Positions 1 through 8,698 of a stretch of DNA of 64,000 nt are shown one piece after another (positions within the stretch are counted from its first letter, which is position 1; every line of letters begins with the position of its first letter). Below the pieces are notes generated by a model, which searched no databases, was not told where the DNA came from, and worked only from the letters and a program-made list of their open reading frames with translations. Made by a program: the position numbers and the translations under genes. The stretch lies in the NCBI GenBank assembly GCA_026129685.1, contig JAHCHO010000001.1, forward strand, positions 372,001 to 436,000. Reading direction: 5' to 3'. This DNA comes from Fimbriimonadaceae bacterium. GTDB taxonomy: Bacteria; Armatimonadota; Fimbriimonadia; Fimbriimonadales; Fimbriimonadaceae.

Positions 1-342
1 ACCCGTGCATTATGCCGGGGTTGCCGCGCGTGTTCGACTTGTGCATACTGGTTCTTTCTGGCGCGCCGGGTTGGGTTCCGATCCGCCAATGATCGGTCGC
101 TCCGTGCGGGGCCTCCGGCCTCTCCCGTCGTGCCGACGGAGAACTCGATGAACGGTCCCACCTCGTCTGCCTGGCGATCGCGGCGTTCAGCCCGGTCGTT
201 CCCCGCCTAGCAGCGAACAATCGGAAGCACGTCGGGAAGCGCCAGCTGGAATCCGCTCGCCGACCTTGACAGGAGCGGAACGGTCAATGTGGTCGACTTC
301 CTTCGGTTGCGCGGCACGCTCGGAACGTCTGGAGACGCCTAG
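1..342 (+). pseudogene. Decayed C-terminus of a dockerin-like secreted protein
   Basis: The last 44 codons before the TAG at 340-342 read ...ASWNPLADLDRSGTVNVVDF then LRLRGTLGTSGDA, which looks like the second half of a dockerin-type D-x-D-x-S/D-G repeat as found at the ends of armatimonadotal secreted proteins. This frame has a stop at 208-210 and no start codon. Material resembling the first repeat (LDERSHLVCLAIAAF) lies in a second frame around 145-190, and a piece resembling the preceding domain (VRLVHTGSFWRAGLG) lies in a third frame near 25-80. The gene therefore seems broken by at least two frameshifts, and its start lies left of the window. Homology is judged by eye only. Its stop overlaps the stop of the minus-strand ABC transporter in CTAG (339-342). 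Confidence 0.4.
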
Positions 343-2807
343 GCGGAAACTCCTCGGCCACGACGGGACAGGTGGTCGCCCAAGACCGCCAGCAGGATGA
401 GCCCTCCTTGGATCGCGCGCTCCCAGTAGGTTGCGGACTCGCCGAGCCGCAGGAAGATGAGCACGGTCGCCACGATCCCAAGGAGGGTCGCGCCAAGGAC
501 GGTGCCCAGCACGGTCCCGCGACCACCTCGGATCGACGTGCCTCCCACGATCACCGACGCGACGACGACCAGCTCAAAGCCGTTGCCGAAGCCGGACTCG
601 ATCACCTGAAGCTGGGTCGCTGCGAACAGCGCCGCCACCCCTGAGCCCAGCCCGGTCAGCGCGAACACCGCCATCTGAACGCGGTGGACGGGCACCCCCA
701 CCAACTCGGCCGAACGAGGATCGCTGCCGAGAGCGACCACCCGCCGCCCGAACGGCGTCCTCAAGGAGAGCCATGCGGCGATCAGCACGACGGTGCCGGC
801 CGTGAGGACGCCATAGGGTACGCCAACGAACGCGCCCGTGCCGAACGCGCGCAGCCCGTCCGGTAGGTTCTCGATCCATCGGCCCGCCATCAGCCGCTCG
901 GTCGCGCCTCGATAGACGGTCAGGGTGCCCAAGGTGACGATGATCGAGGGCACCCGCCCATAGGAGACGAGAACACCGTTCAGCAGCCCTCCGACCAATC
1001 CGATCCCGAGGCACACCGCCACCCCCGCGTAGACCGGCAGGGCCAAACGGTCCTCCGAGCACGCGATCCCCAATCCGGCCGCGCAGAGGCCCATCAGCGA
1101 ACCGACCGAGATGTCGATCTCGCGCGCCAACACGACCAGCGTCATCATCGAGCCCACGATCAGCGCCGGGGCGACCTTGACCGCCATGTCGCGCAGATTG
1201 TCGAGTCCGACGAAGCCCGGGTTCACCACCGCCGCTGCGACCAGAGTCAGCGCGAGCAAAGAACCGACGGACAACTCGCGGCGAAGCCTTCGGCGGGGCG
1301 GGGCGGAGACGGCCGGATCGGTCTCGCGAGGTAGTGCCAGTTCCAGGATGCGCTCTTGGGAGGCCTCGCCGCGCGCCAACTCGCCCGCCACCCGACCCTG
1401 CCGCATCACGACCACCCGATCCGCCAGGCGCAGAACCTCCGGCAGGTCGGACGAGACGACGAGGATGGCGACGCCGCGCTTCGCCAGGTCGCCGATCAGC
1501 CGGTGAATCTGCTCCTTGGCGCCCACGTCCACCCCGCGCGTTGGCTCGTCCAGAAGAAGGACGCGGGGATCGGTCGCCAGCCACTTGCCGAGCAGCACCT
1601 TCTGCTGGTTACCGCCCGAAAGCGACGCGACCTCCGCCAGGTCGGAAGCGCATTTGATGGAGAGGGCGCCGATCGTGTCGCTCGAAAGGGCGGCTTCCGC
1701 GCGGCGATCCCGAACCCCCAAGCGCGCGGGACGCTCGACCATCGCGAGGTTGTCGCGGACGGTCATCGGAAGGTGGAGCCCTTCGTGCTGGCGATCCTCC
1801 GGCACGAGGCCGAGGCCCTGCCGAACGGCCCCCGGCGCGTCCGCCGGAACGGCGACCCCGTCGATCGTGATCTCGCCGGCGTCGTAGGCGTCGAGTCCCA
1901 GTATCGCCCGCGCGACCTCGGACCGACCCGCCCCTACCAATCCGGCGAGAACGACCACCTCGCCCCGGCTCACCTCGAGGGAGACCTCGTCGAAAGCGCC
2001 CGTCCGGGACAGCCCGCGCACCTTGAGGAGCGGCTCGCTCGGCGCAAGACGGGTCCCTCCGTCCTCCGCGACTCCCAGTTCGCGTCCCACCATTCGGCGG
2101 ATCAAGCCCTCCCGGTCGGTTGCCCCCGTGCGAAGAGTCTCGACGAGGCGCCCATCCCGTAGGACGGTCACCCGATCCGCCAGCGTGAAGACCTCGTCCA
2201 GCCGGTGGGTCACGTACAGCACGGAGACGCCCCGGTTACGCATCGCGCGCACGACCGCAAAGAGAGCGTCCGTCTCGCGAGCGGAGAGGGACGCGGTCGG
2301 CTCGTCGAGGATCAGCAGCCGGCAGTCGCGGGAAACGGCTCGCGCGATCGCGACCATCTGACGCTGGGCAGGGCTTCGTTCTTCCAGGGGACGCTCCGGG
2401 TCGAACGACTCTCCCAGCGAACGGAGCGCCTCGACCGTGCGTCGTTTCATCTCCCGTCGGTCCAGCCACCACCCTCCGAGGCGAGTCGGCTCTCGCATCA
2501 GGGAAACGTTGTCCGACGCCCCCAAGTGGGGGAACGCGGCGGACTCCTGGTGGACCATTGCGATGCCGGCCGCCTCGGTGGCCGGCACCGATCCGGTGGT
2601 CAACCACCGATCGCCGAACAGGAGTTCGCCCGCGTCCGGAGCGAGAACGCCCGCGAGGATACGGTTCAGGGTGGATTTGCCCGCCCCGTTCTCACCGCAG
2701 ACCGCGTGAACCTCGCCCGCCGATACGTCCAGGCTCACGTCGTCGAGCGCCCGGACGCCGCCGAAGGCCTTGCTCAGTCCTCGGATCGACAGCAACGTTT
2801 CGCTCAA
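339..2807 (-). CDS. Sugar ABC importer: two ATPase domains and permease fused
   Basis: An 822-residue protein in which an RbsA/RhaT-type double ATPase is joined to an RbsC-type permease. ATPase 1 has Walker A GENGAGKST (residues 38-46), an LEERSPAQRQ signature (about 141-150) and Walker B LLILDEP (about 164-170). ATPase 2 has the degenerate Walker A VGAGRSE (about 291-297) usual in this family, a SLSGGNQQ signature (about 395-402) and LLLDEPTRGVD. Residues about 510-822 are a hydrophobic permease with the EIDISVGS motif of ribose-type permeases. I chose the TTG at 2807 because it overlaps the stop of the upstream rhamnosidase gene (TTGA) and begins just before the first ATPase strand. An ATG 195 nt upstream would lie inside that gene. 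The rhamnosidase suggests rhamnose or a rhamnoside as substrate, which is inference. No sugar-binding protein is visible. Confidence 0.88.
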   Translation of the reverse strand: MSETLLSIRGLSKAFGGVRALDDVSLDVSAGEVHAVCGENGAGKSTLNRILAGVLAPDAGELLFGDRWLTTGSVPATEAAGIAMVHQESAAFPHLGASDNVSLMREPTRLGGWWLDRREMKRRTVEALRSLGESFDPERPLEERSPAQRQMVAIARAVSRDCRLLILDEPTASLSARETDALFAVVRAMRNRGVSVLYVTHRLDEVFTLADRVTVLRDGRLVETLRTGATDREGLIRRMVGRELGVAEDGGTRLAPSEPLLKVRGLSRTGAFDEVSLEVSRGEVVVLAGLVGAGRSEVARAILGLDAYDAGEITIDGVAVPADAPGAVRQGLGLVPEDRQHEGLHLPMTVRDNLAMVERPARLGVRDRRAEAALSSDTIGALSIKCASDLAEVASLSGGNQQKVLLGKWLATDPRVLLLDEPTRGVDVGAKEQIHRLIGDLAKRGVAILVVSSDLPEVLRLADRVVVMRQGRVAGELARGEASQERILELALPRETDPAVSAPPRRRLRRELSVGSLLALTLVAAAVVNPGFVGLDNLRDMAVKVAPALIVGSMMTLVVLAREIDISVGSLMGLCAAGLGIACSEDRLALPVYAGVAVCLGIGLVGGLLNGVLVSYGRVPSIIVTLGTLTVYRGATERLMAGRWIENLPDGLRAFGTGAFVGVPYGVLTAGTVVLIAAWLSLRTPFGRRVVALGSDPRSAELVGVPVHRVQMAVFALTGLGSGVAALFAATQLQVIESGFGNGFELVVVASVIVGGTSIRGGRGTVLGTVLGATLLGIVATVLIFLRLGESATYWERAIQGGLILLAVLGDHLSRRGRGVSA

Positions 2808-5800
2808 GGCGCGTAGGGAGCCTCGAAGGCGTATTCGCCCGAGCCGACGTCGTACACCGTCGTCGCCGATTCGCCCTCCACCGGGCGCGGCGAAAGGGAC
2901 GGAACGGACCGAATCGGCCCCCGGCTCGGCACGACGATCTCGGCGCGGACGTTGGGCGGCACGACCACCTTCATCGTCAGGCGACCCTTCGCCACCTTCC
3001 ATTCCGAGACGACCGGGCCCCGGATCGAGTCATAGCGCGACCGCAACCAACTCAGGTTGGGGTCGATTTGCGGCGCGATCCGAACCGCCCCGAAACCGGG
3101 CTCGGTGTTGACGATGCCGGCCGGTTGGGCGAACATCCAGCCGACCACCGCGCCAAAGGCGTAGTGGGCGAACGAGTTCATGCCCGGGTCCTGGAAGCCC
3201 TTGTCCGGAGTCCATCCGTCCCAACGCTCCCAAATGCTCGTCGCCCCGTTGACGATCGTGAAGCCCCAACTGGGGAACGTCGTGTTGTGGAGCAACCGGA
3301 AGGCGACGTCGTTGCGGCCGATCTTGCTGAGAACGTGCATGATGTCCCGCGTGCCGACGAACCCGGTGGAGAGGTGCCCGTCGCGCTTCTCGATGTCGGC
3401 GATAAGCCGGTCGGCCGCGATCTGGCGCTTCGGCTCGTCGAGAAGGTCGAAGCCGAGGGCCAGCACATACCCGCACTGGGTATCGCCTTTAACGACGCCG
3501 TCGTCGGCGACGTAGGCTCGGTTGAACGCTTCGCGCACCTTGGTGTAGAGGTCGCCGTAGACCTCGGCATCGTCGTCGAGGCCCAACGCTCTCGCCGCTT
3601 GCGACACCAGCCGCGCGCTGCCCGCGAAATAGGCGGAATAAATCACTTCGTTCGGGGTCGGCGCATTGATGTTGAGCCAGTCGCCAAAGCAGTGGAACTG
3701 AGCGGGCGGAAGGAGGTCCGGGGTGCTCCGGTTGCGGCAAAACTCGACGAACTTCCTCATCGCCGGGTAATGGCGGGCCAGCAGAGCCCGGTCCCCGTAC
3801 ACGTCATAGGTCGTCCACGGGCAGATGACGCCCGCGTCGGCCCAGGCGGGTCCGCCGTCGCTTCCGGCGACCTTGACGGGCGCGACCATCGGGAACTGCC
3901 CGTCCGCACGCTGAGCGTCGTCCAGCGAGACCAACCACTTGGTGAAGAACGGATGGACGTCGGTCAGCATGCAGGCGGTTCGGATGTAGGCTTGGGCGTC
4001 GCCCGTCCAACCGAGGCGCTCGTCCCGCTGGGGGCAGTCCGTCGGGATGTCGATGAAGTTCATCCGTTGGGTCCACCAAGCGTTGCTCACGAGTTTGTTC
4101 AGCATCGGGTCGCTGGTCTCGAGGGTGCCAACCGTGGGGGTGTCGGTGCTGATCGCGATGCCGACCACCTCGTCCGGTCCCGGTTTGCGGCCCAAGCCGG
4201 TGACCTCGATGTACTGGAAGCCATGGAAGGTGAAGCGCGGCTCCCAGACTTCGGTCCCGCCGCCTCGACACACATAGGTGTCCACGCAACGCGCCATCCG
4301 AAGGTTGGCGGTGTAGAACGACCCGTCGGGATTCAGCCGCTCGGCGAAGCGGAGGGTGATCTTCTGGCCCGGTTCGCCCTTCACCCGGAGCCGGGCGAAG
4401 CCCGCCATGTTCTGGCCGAGGTCCAGGATGTAGGTGCCCTTGGTCGGCTCGGTGACTCGCTTCGCCCGTAACTCGGCGTACGGACGAACGGGTTGCCCGG
4501 GGAACATCTCGACGGCCGGACTCATCTCGGCGCCGGTATCGACCCGTTGCCAGCCCGCCATCGAGGCGCCCGGCGACGTCCAGCCGTCTCGCTCCTTGCG
4601 CGCGTCGTAGGCCTCGCCTTGCAGAAAGTCGGACTCCAGGATCGGCCCGGTGGCGGCGCGCCAGTCGCGCGAGGTGGTGATCGTCTGCCGGGTGCCGTCC
4701 GCGTACTCGATTTCAAGTTGGGCAAGGGCTCGCGGCTTCTTCCCGTAGTGTTCGCGAATCCCTCCGTAGCCGACGTAACCCGCGTACCAGCCGTCTCCCA
4801 GGATCGCGCCCAGCGCGTTTGGGCCTGCCTTCAGCCGCTTGGTGACGTCGTAGGCGCGGGCGTAGACGCGCTTGGCGTAGTCCGTCCAGCCTGGAACGAA
4901 CAGCTCGTCGCTCACCCGTTGCCCGTTCAGGTGGAGTTCGATCAGTCCGAGCGCCGATCCGTAGAGCACGGCGCGCCGGACGGGTTTGGCCAGCGAAAAC
5001 TCGTGTCGCAGAAGGCGCGGCGGCGGAAGTCGCAAGGCCCCTTGCGTCAGCTTGCCCCAAGGAGCCGCGCCGAAGGGCGCGATCACCACTACGGGCGACC
5101 CCGGCCCGCCTTCGACCTCCGATACGCTCCACGAGGAGTCCGACATCACCGTTTCCTTGGTTCCGCTCGCGTAGCTCAGATCGAGCCGCACCAGAAGGCC
5201 GGCATCCCCGCCCGTGTTCTCCGCCCGCACTGCGAAGGTGTTCTCGCCCGCTTTGAGGGCGCGGGTCAAGTCGGCTTCCTTCGGTCGGGACCAGGCGTCC
5301 GTCCCTTCGTCGCTCTGGGAAACCGGCGAACCGTTCACCGAGAGGGCATAGCGGTCGTCGGCGGTGACGTGCAACGTCGCTTTCGTCAGGTTGGGACCCA
5401 CCGTGAACGTCTTCCGGAAGTGACGAACCGCTTTCTCGCGATCGGCGGACCAGATCCAAGAAGCTCCCACGAACGCTCCCTCCTTGACGGGCGGGATCGG
5501 GGCGTCGAAGCCGATCCACTCGGCTTTCCAGTCGGTTGGCTCCAAGAGGCCGACCGAGAACGAGGCGGGGGCCGACCAATCCGAGGTCTGGGCGCGGAGA
5601 TCCAGGACCTGAACCTTCCACCATGCCGCCTGTCCGGACTTCAGCGGCTCGCCCGCGTACACCACACCGTAGGTCTGGCTCGATGCGACGGTCCCCGAGT
5701 CCCACAGGTCCGCCCGCCCGGCCGCCAGCTTCCGGATGTCCGTCGCGACGAGGATTCGGTAGGCCGATTGGGCCAAGTTCCGCGCGCGCCTGTCGGTCGC

Positions 5801-5932
5801 TTCGAGCTTCCAACTTAGGCTTGGCGCGGCGGTCCCGATCCCGACCGGGTCGACGAGGGCTTCGCACTTGAGCTCGACCGGCCGGAGACTCGCGGCGACG
5901 GTGGACGCCAACATCATTGTGGCAAGGAGCAT
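2804..5932 (-). CDS. Secreted alpha-L-rhamnosidase, GH78
   Basis: A 1042-residue glycosidase expected to release terminal alpha-L-rhamnose from plant or microbial glycans outside the cytoplasm. A short signal peptide (about residues 1-15, ending AASLRP) is followed by the family's N-terminal beta domains (PVGIGTAAPSLSWKL, then a carbohydrate-binding-like section near 160-260). The (alpha/alpha)6 catalytic domain carries the hallmark TDCPQRDERLGWTGDAQ near residue 630, which contains the family's acid residues, and ends in a C-terminal beta sandwich. Length is normal for GH78. Its TGA overlaps the TTG start of the downstream ABC transporter, so hydrolysis and uptake are probably co-expressed. 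A TAGACT hexamer lies 10 nt before the ATG. Confidence 0.93.
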   Translation of the reverse strand: MLLATMMLASTVAASLRPVELKCEALVDPVGIGTAAPSLSWKLEATDRRARNLAQSAYRILVATDIRKLAAGRADLWDSGTVASSQTYGVVYAGEPLKSGQAAWWKVQVLDLRAQTSDWSAPASFSVGLLEPTDWKAEWIGFDAPIPPVKEGAFVGASWIWSADREKAVRHFRKTFTVGPNLTKATLHVTADDRYALSVNGSPVSQSDEGTDAWSRPKEADLTRALKAGENTFAVRAENTGGDAGLLVRLDLSYASGTKETVMSDSSWSVSEVEGGPGSPVVVIAPFGAAPWGKLTQGALRLPPPRLLRHEFSLAKPVRRAVLYGSALGLIELHLNGQRVSDELFVPGWTDYAKRVYARAYDVTKRLKAGPNALGAILGDGWYAGYVGYGGIREHYGKKPRALAQLEIEYADGTRQTITTSRDWRAATGPILESDFLQGEAYDARKERDGWTSPGASMAGWQRVDTGAEMSPAVEMFPGQPVRPYAELRAKRVTEPTKGTYILDLGQNMAGFARLRVKGEPGQKITLRFAERLNPDGSFYTANLRMARCVDTYVCRGGGTEVWEPRFTFHGFQYIEVTGLGRKPGPDEVVGIAISTDTPTVGTLETSDPMLNKLVSNAWWTQRMNFIDIPTDCPQRDERLGWTGDAQAYIRTACMLTDVHPFFTKWLVSLDDAQRADGQFPMVAPVKVAGSDGGPAWADAGVICPWTTYDVYGDRALLARHYPAMRKFVEFCRNRSTPDLLPPAQFHCFGDWLNINAPTPNEVIYSAYFAGSARLVSQAARALGLDDDAEVYGDLYTKVREAFNRAYVADDGVVKGDTQCGYVLALGFDLLDEPKRQIAADRLIADIEKRDGHLSTGFVGTRDIMHVLSKIGRNDVAFRLLHNTTFPSWGFTIVNGATSIWERWDGWTPDKGFQDPGMNSFAHYAFGAVVGWMFAQPAGIVNTEPGFGAVRIAPQIDPNLSWLRSRYDSIRGPVVSEWKVAKGRLTMKVVVPPNVRAEIVVPSRGPIRSVPSLSPRPVEGESATTVYDVGSGEYAFEAPYAP

Positions 5933-5996
5933 GACGCTTCCCAGTCTACAAACTTCCGCGCCGGCTTCGCCGGTTTTGAGCCCCGGCGTTACCGCC

Positions 5997-8072
5997 TCAG
6001 CGCTCGGACCAGTTGCCGTCGTAGCCGTACCCCCAGAACAGCGGCCCCGTCTGGAGATGCCACGACGACTCCTCCGCCGCCGTCATGCCCGCCGGGTAGA
6101 CGTCCTTGCCACCGGTATCCAAGAAGACGCCGACGGACATCAGCCGATCGCGGAAGTTGCGCATGGGCGGGTACGGCGCGGCGCTGCCGAACGGCCGGTT
6201 GCCCATCTGCGCCGGATCGAAGGGCTGCATGCGCTTGTACGCGTCGTCGCCTCGGCGATCCCAGAAGACGGCGATGCTGTCGAGGTCGGCGTGGCCGCCG
6301 GTGAGGTTGCCCCACACGTCGTCGCCGTCGCCGTCGATGCAGATGGCGACCGAACCGTCGCGCCCGATCGCTCCCCACCGCTCGACCGCGTCCGGTCGGT
6401 CGTTGTACCGGTCGTCGCCCGACAAGTCGACAAAGCTGCCGATTGCGAAGTGCGCCCCGGACCCGAGGCAGTAGTGCGTGCAGCGATAGACGTCGTTGCC
6501 GCCTCGTTCTTCGAAGATTCCCGCCCCCCACCAGTAGCCGCTTCCGAGGCTGAACACCGACGTGTGGTACTTGTCGTCGCCCGCGCCTTCGATCACGATT
6601 CCGAAGCCGCCGCCTTGGTTCTGGCCATCGCCGGAGTCGCATCGCCGCCCGTACCCACAGCCCAGGCACATGGAGACGGTCTTGCCCCACGCCTTCGACT
6701 CATTGCCCGTGTCGGCGGTGTAGTAGTCGTCGTCGCCCGCCACGTCGACCAGAGCGCCGATTCCCCGGGTCCCGCCGAACCCCATCGACATGCAGATCGT
6801 GCGGTATCGGTCGTTCCCCGCTCGATCGAGCAACAGCCCGACGCCCGCGTAGGCCGCGCCCTGCGCCCATCCCTTCTTCGCCTCGTAGAGGTCGTCGCCG
6901 GCTTCGTCGATCACCATTCCGGTTCCATAAAGCCCAAAACCAATGCCGCCGTTGGAGACCTGGTACCGGTCGTTACCGCCCGTGTCGTGAACCAGCCCTA
7001 GTCCGAACAGCCCACAGCCGACGTTGCCGTCGGTCTTCGTGCCGTCGTAGGCGTCGTCGCCTCCCAAATCGAGAACCACGGAGATCGCGCGCTGCCGGTC
7101 CAGGGGACTCCCGATCAAGCCGGCGTAGCGGTCGTTGCCTCCCAGGTCGAGCGTCAGGAAGCCGCCCGTCCCGTGCTCGTCGACGCCCGCCCCGGCCAGT
7201 TCGACCCGGCCGAGGGGAGTCTCGATGGCGACGCGGTCGAACCGGGCGTCGAGGTTCCTGCTCTTCGCCGCGCGGAACTCGGCGAGGGCGGATTCGTAGT
7301 GGCGCAGGAACAACGCCGAGCCGACGGCGGAGTAGTTGGCGTCCCAGTTGCGCATCGCGTCATAGGCGCGGCGGTCGGCGACGAGGATCGTGTCGTCGTT
7401 GACGTCGCCGAGGTACGGCGAGACGAGCAGATCGTAGTAGGCGCGTCGCGAGGGAGGGCGTCCTGCGAACCAGAAGACCTCGGGGGATGCCGCCCGCAGG
7501 TACGGCGCGGCCTCGTGTCCCGCGATCGCCAGCCTCGCGACCAGGCGAACCACCGCTTCGCCCGCCTTCCCGAGGGCCTTGAGCGTGGCGGGCTCCAGTC
7601 CAAGCGGCGGTTGGGCCGGGCCGGACAGGGCGAGGGAAAGCGCTCGGGTCGGCGGCGTGCCCTTCGGAATCCAGGGGACGCCCCAATCGTTCGCGGCGGT
7701 GGGCGTTTTCCACTCGCGTCCGGCGCGGGCGTCGAGCTGGCTCCAGAGCATGTAGGCGACTTGGGCGGGCTCGCCGGCTTTGGCGAGGAGGTTGTCGCCG
7801 ATCAGCCCACCGAGTTCCGCCGGATCTCGGACGTCGCGAAAGAGGTTCTCGACCGTTCTGAGTCGGAACTCGAACGGTGGGTACCCCAGCATCTGCTCGT
7901 ACGTGTAGCCGAGGGGGCGGTCGGCGTGTCCGGTGTGGCGGCGGACCTGGTCCCAGAGGCCGCTCGGGAAGACGAGTCCCGCCCGGTCCACCCCGGGTCC
8001 CTGTCGGGTCATGAATCCGTCGGCAGCTTGGGCGAAGGCGAGGCCCAGTCCGATGAGCGCGGGGAGTACCAT
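5997..8072 (-). CDS. Secreted protein with twelve G-x-D-x-Y repeats
   Basis: A 691-residue protein of unknown function. The ATG at 8072 gives a clean signal peptide (MVLPALIGLGLAFAQA); an ATG at 8117 would add 15 charged residues before it. The first ~300 residues are a mixed domain I do not recognise. From about residue 307 to 655 there are twelve copies of hydrophobic-D-x-x-G-G/D-N/D-D-x-Y, for example LDLGGNDRY, LDLGGDDAY, HDTGGNDRY, IDEAGDDLY, LDRAGNDRY, VDVAGDDDY, IEGAGDDKY, EERGGNDVY, VDLSGDDRY, IDGDGDDVW, WDRRGDDAY and LDTGGKDVY, about 22-36 residues apart with Gly-rich strands between. This suggests a beta-solenoid that may bind metal on its turns. Cys residues occur in repeats 6-9. 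It is unlikely to be an RTX toxin, because the tandem nonapeptide is absent. Confidence 0.8.
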   Translation of the reverse strand: MVLPALIGLGLAFAQAADGFMTRQGPGVDRAGLVFPSGLWDQVRRHTGHADRPLGYTYEQMLGYPPFEFRLRTVENLFRDVRDPAELGGLIGDNLLAKAGEPAQVAYMLWSQLDARAGREWKTPTAANDWGVPWIPKGTPPTRALSLALSGPAQPPLGLEPATLKALGKAGEAVVRLVARLAIAGHEAAPYLRAASPEVFWFAGRPPSRRAYYDLLVSPYLGDVNDDTILVADRRAYDAMRNWDANYSAVGSALFLRHYESALAEFRAAKSRNLDARFDRVAIETPLGRVELAGAGVDEHGTGGFLTLDLGGNDRYAGLIGSPLDRQRAISVVLDLGGDDAYDGTKTDGNVGCGLFGLGLVHDTGGNDRYQVSNGGIGFGLYGTGMVIDEAGDDLYEAKKGWAQGAAYAGVGLLLDRAGNDRYRTICMSMGFGGTRGIGALVDVAGDDDYYTADTGNESKAWGKTVSMCLGCGYGRRCDSGDGQNQGGGFGIVIEGAGDDKYHTSVFSLGSGYWWGAGIFEERGGNDVYRCTHYCLGSGAHFAIGSFVDLSGDDRYNDRPDAVERWGAIGRDGSVAICIDGDGDDVWGNLTGGHADLDSIAVFWDRRGDDAYKRMQPFDPAQMGNRPFGSAAPYPPMRNFRDRLMSVGVFLDTGGKDVYPAGMTAAEESSWHLQTGPLFWGYGYDGNWSER

Positions 8073-8209
8073 GCCTATCGGATTCGACGCTCGACCGGGC
8101 TCGCCCTCTTGGCTCACCGTGGCCGCCGGGCTGAACCGGCCCGGAAGCGCCCGACCGTCACCAACCTGAATTTCACGAGATCGAGCGCATCTTTTGGTGA
8201 AACCTGCTA

Positions 8210-8215
8210 TATACT
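8210..8215 (+). promoter_or_regulatory. Putative -10 box for the lipoprotein-LacI-pilin unit
   Basis: TATACT in an AT-richer stretch upstream of the plus-strand unit. No convincing -35 is visible at standard spacing. The palindromic operator candidate begins 9 nt downstream, where it would overlap the transcription start. Confidence 0.5.
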
Positions 8216-8223
8216 GTCTTTAG

Positions 8224-8237
8224 CTGAACGCATTCAG
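8224..8237 (+). promoter_or_regulatory. Putative LacI-family operator
   Basis: CTGAACGCATTCAG is a 14-bp inverted repeat (CTGAA-N4-TTCAG) with a central CG, the layout usual for LacI-family operators. It sits 9 nt after the TATACT box and about 70 nt before the lipoprotein gene, whose unit also encodes a LacI-family repressor at 8699-9733. Autoregulation is inferred from position and symmetry. Confidence 0.5.
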
Positions 8238-8307
8238 TAGGGCTCTCGGAGGTTGGTCACGACCGAATTGAACCTACGGACGAGTCAGCGGCAGGTGTTT
8301 GACAGCG

Positions 8308-8640
8308 ATGGTGCTGAACAAGATGAATCGAATTCTCGCCCTTGCGATCGCGACCCTCGCGTTCGGGGCGCTCGTCGGCTGCAATTCCGGGCCGGGCAAG
8401 CCCGAGTCCATCGCCACCGAGGAGAAGGTGAGCAAGGCCGTCGAAATGCGTCAGATGTTCGACAAGGTCGGCGGCGACTGGAACAAGCTGACCGCGGACG
8501 AGCAGAAGCAGTTCACCGAATTCGCGGGCGACGCCCAGAAGGCCGAGTTCGTTTGGTATCGCATGGGACATCCCGGCGCGACCGACGGTCCCGGCGGTTC
8601 GGGCGCGCCCAGTTCGGCCGGTCCCGCCGGCCCTCGGTAG
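8308..8640 (+). CDS. Small lipoprotein of unknown function
   Basis: About 110 residues. MNRILALAIATLAFGALVGC is a lipoprotein signal with lipobox LVGC; lipidation on that Cys would anchor the protein to a membrane. The mature part is charged and helical (QMFDKVGGDWNKLTADEQKQF), then a Gly/Pro/Ser-rich tail (GPGGSGAPSSAGPAGPR). No ribosome site decides between ATG 8308 and ATG 8323; both keep the signal. It is the first gene after the putative LacI operator and is followed by the LacI-type regulator. Function unknown. Confidence 0.7.
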   Translation: MVLNKMNRILALAIATLAFGALVGCNSGPGKPESIATEEKVSKAVEMRQMFDKVGGDWNKLTADEQKQFTEFAGDAQKAEFVWYRMGHPGATDGPGGSGAPSSAGPAGPR

Positions 8641-8698
8641 CGAGCGCTCCATGCCCACCCCTTCGCCGGACCGAACGCGCGCTGAAACGATTCCGCAG

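Noticed and set aside
2558-4471. Long plus-strand open frame opposite the rhamnosidase gene
   Set aside because: Arg/His/Pro-rich composition without motifs; a mirror effect of GC-rich codon use. The same applies to 40211-42748, 51059-53218 and 56683-59253 on plus.
5961-5977. Hairpin CCGGC-TTC-GCCGG followed by TTTT as a terminator
   Set aside because: The T run is on the plus strand, where no gene is read; for the minus-strand gene it would precede the stem.
5997-7160. RTX calcium-binding toxin repeats
   Set aside because: The tandem nonapeptide GGxGxDxUx is absent; units are 22-36 residues apart.
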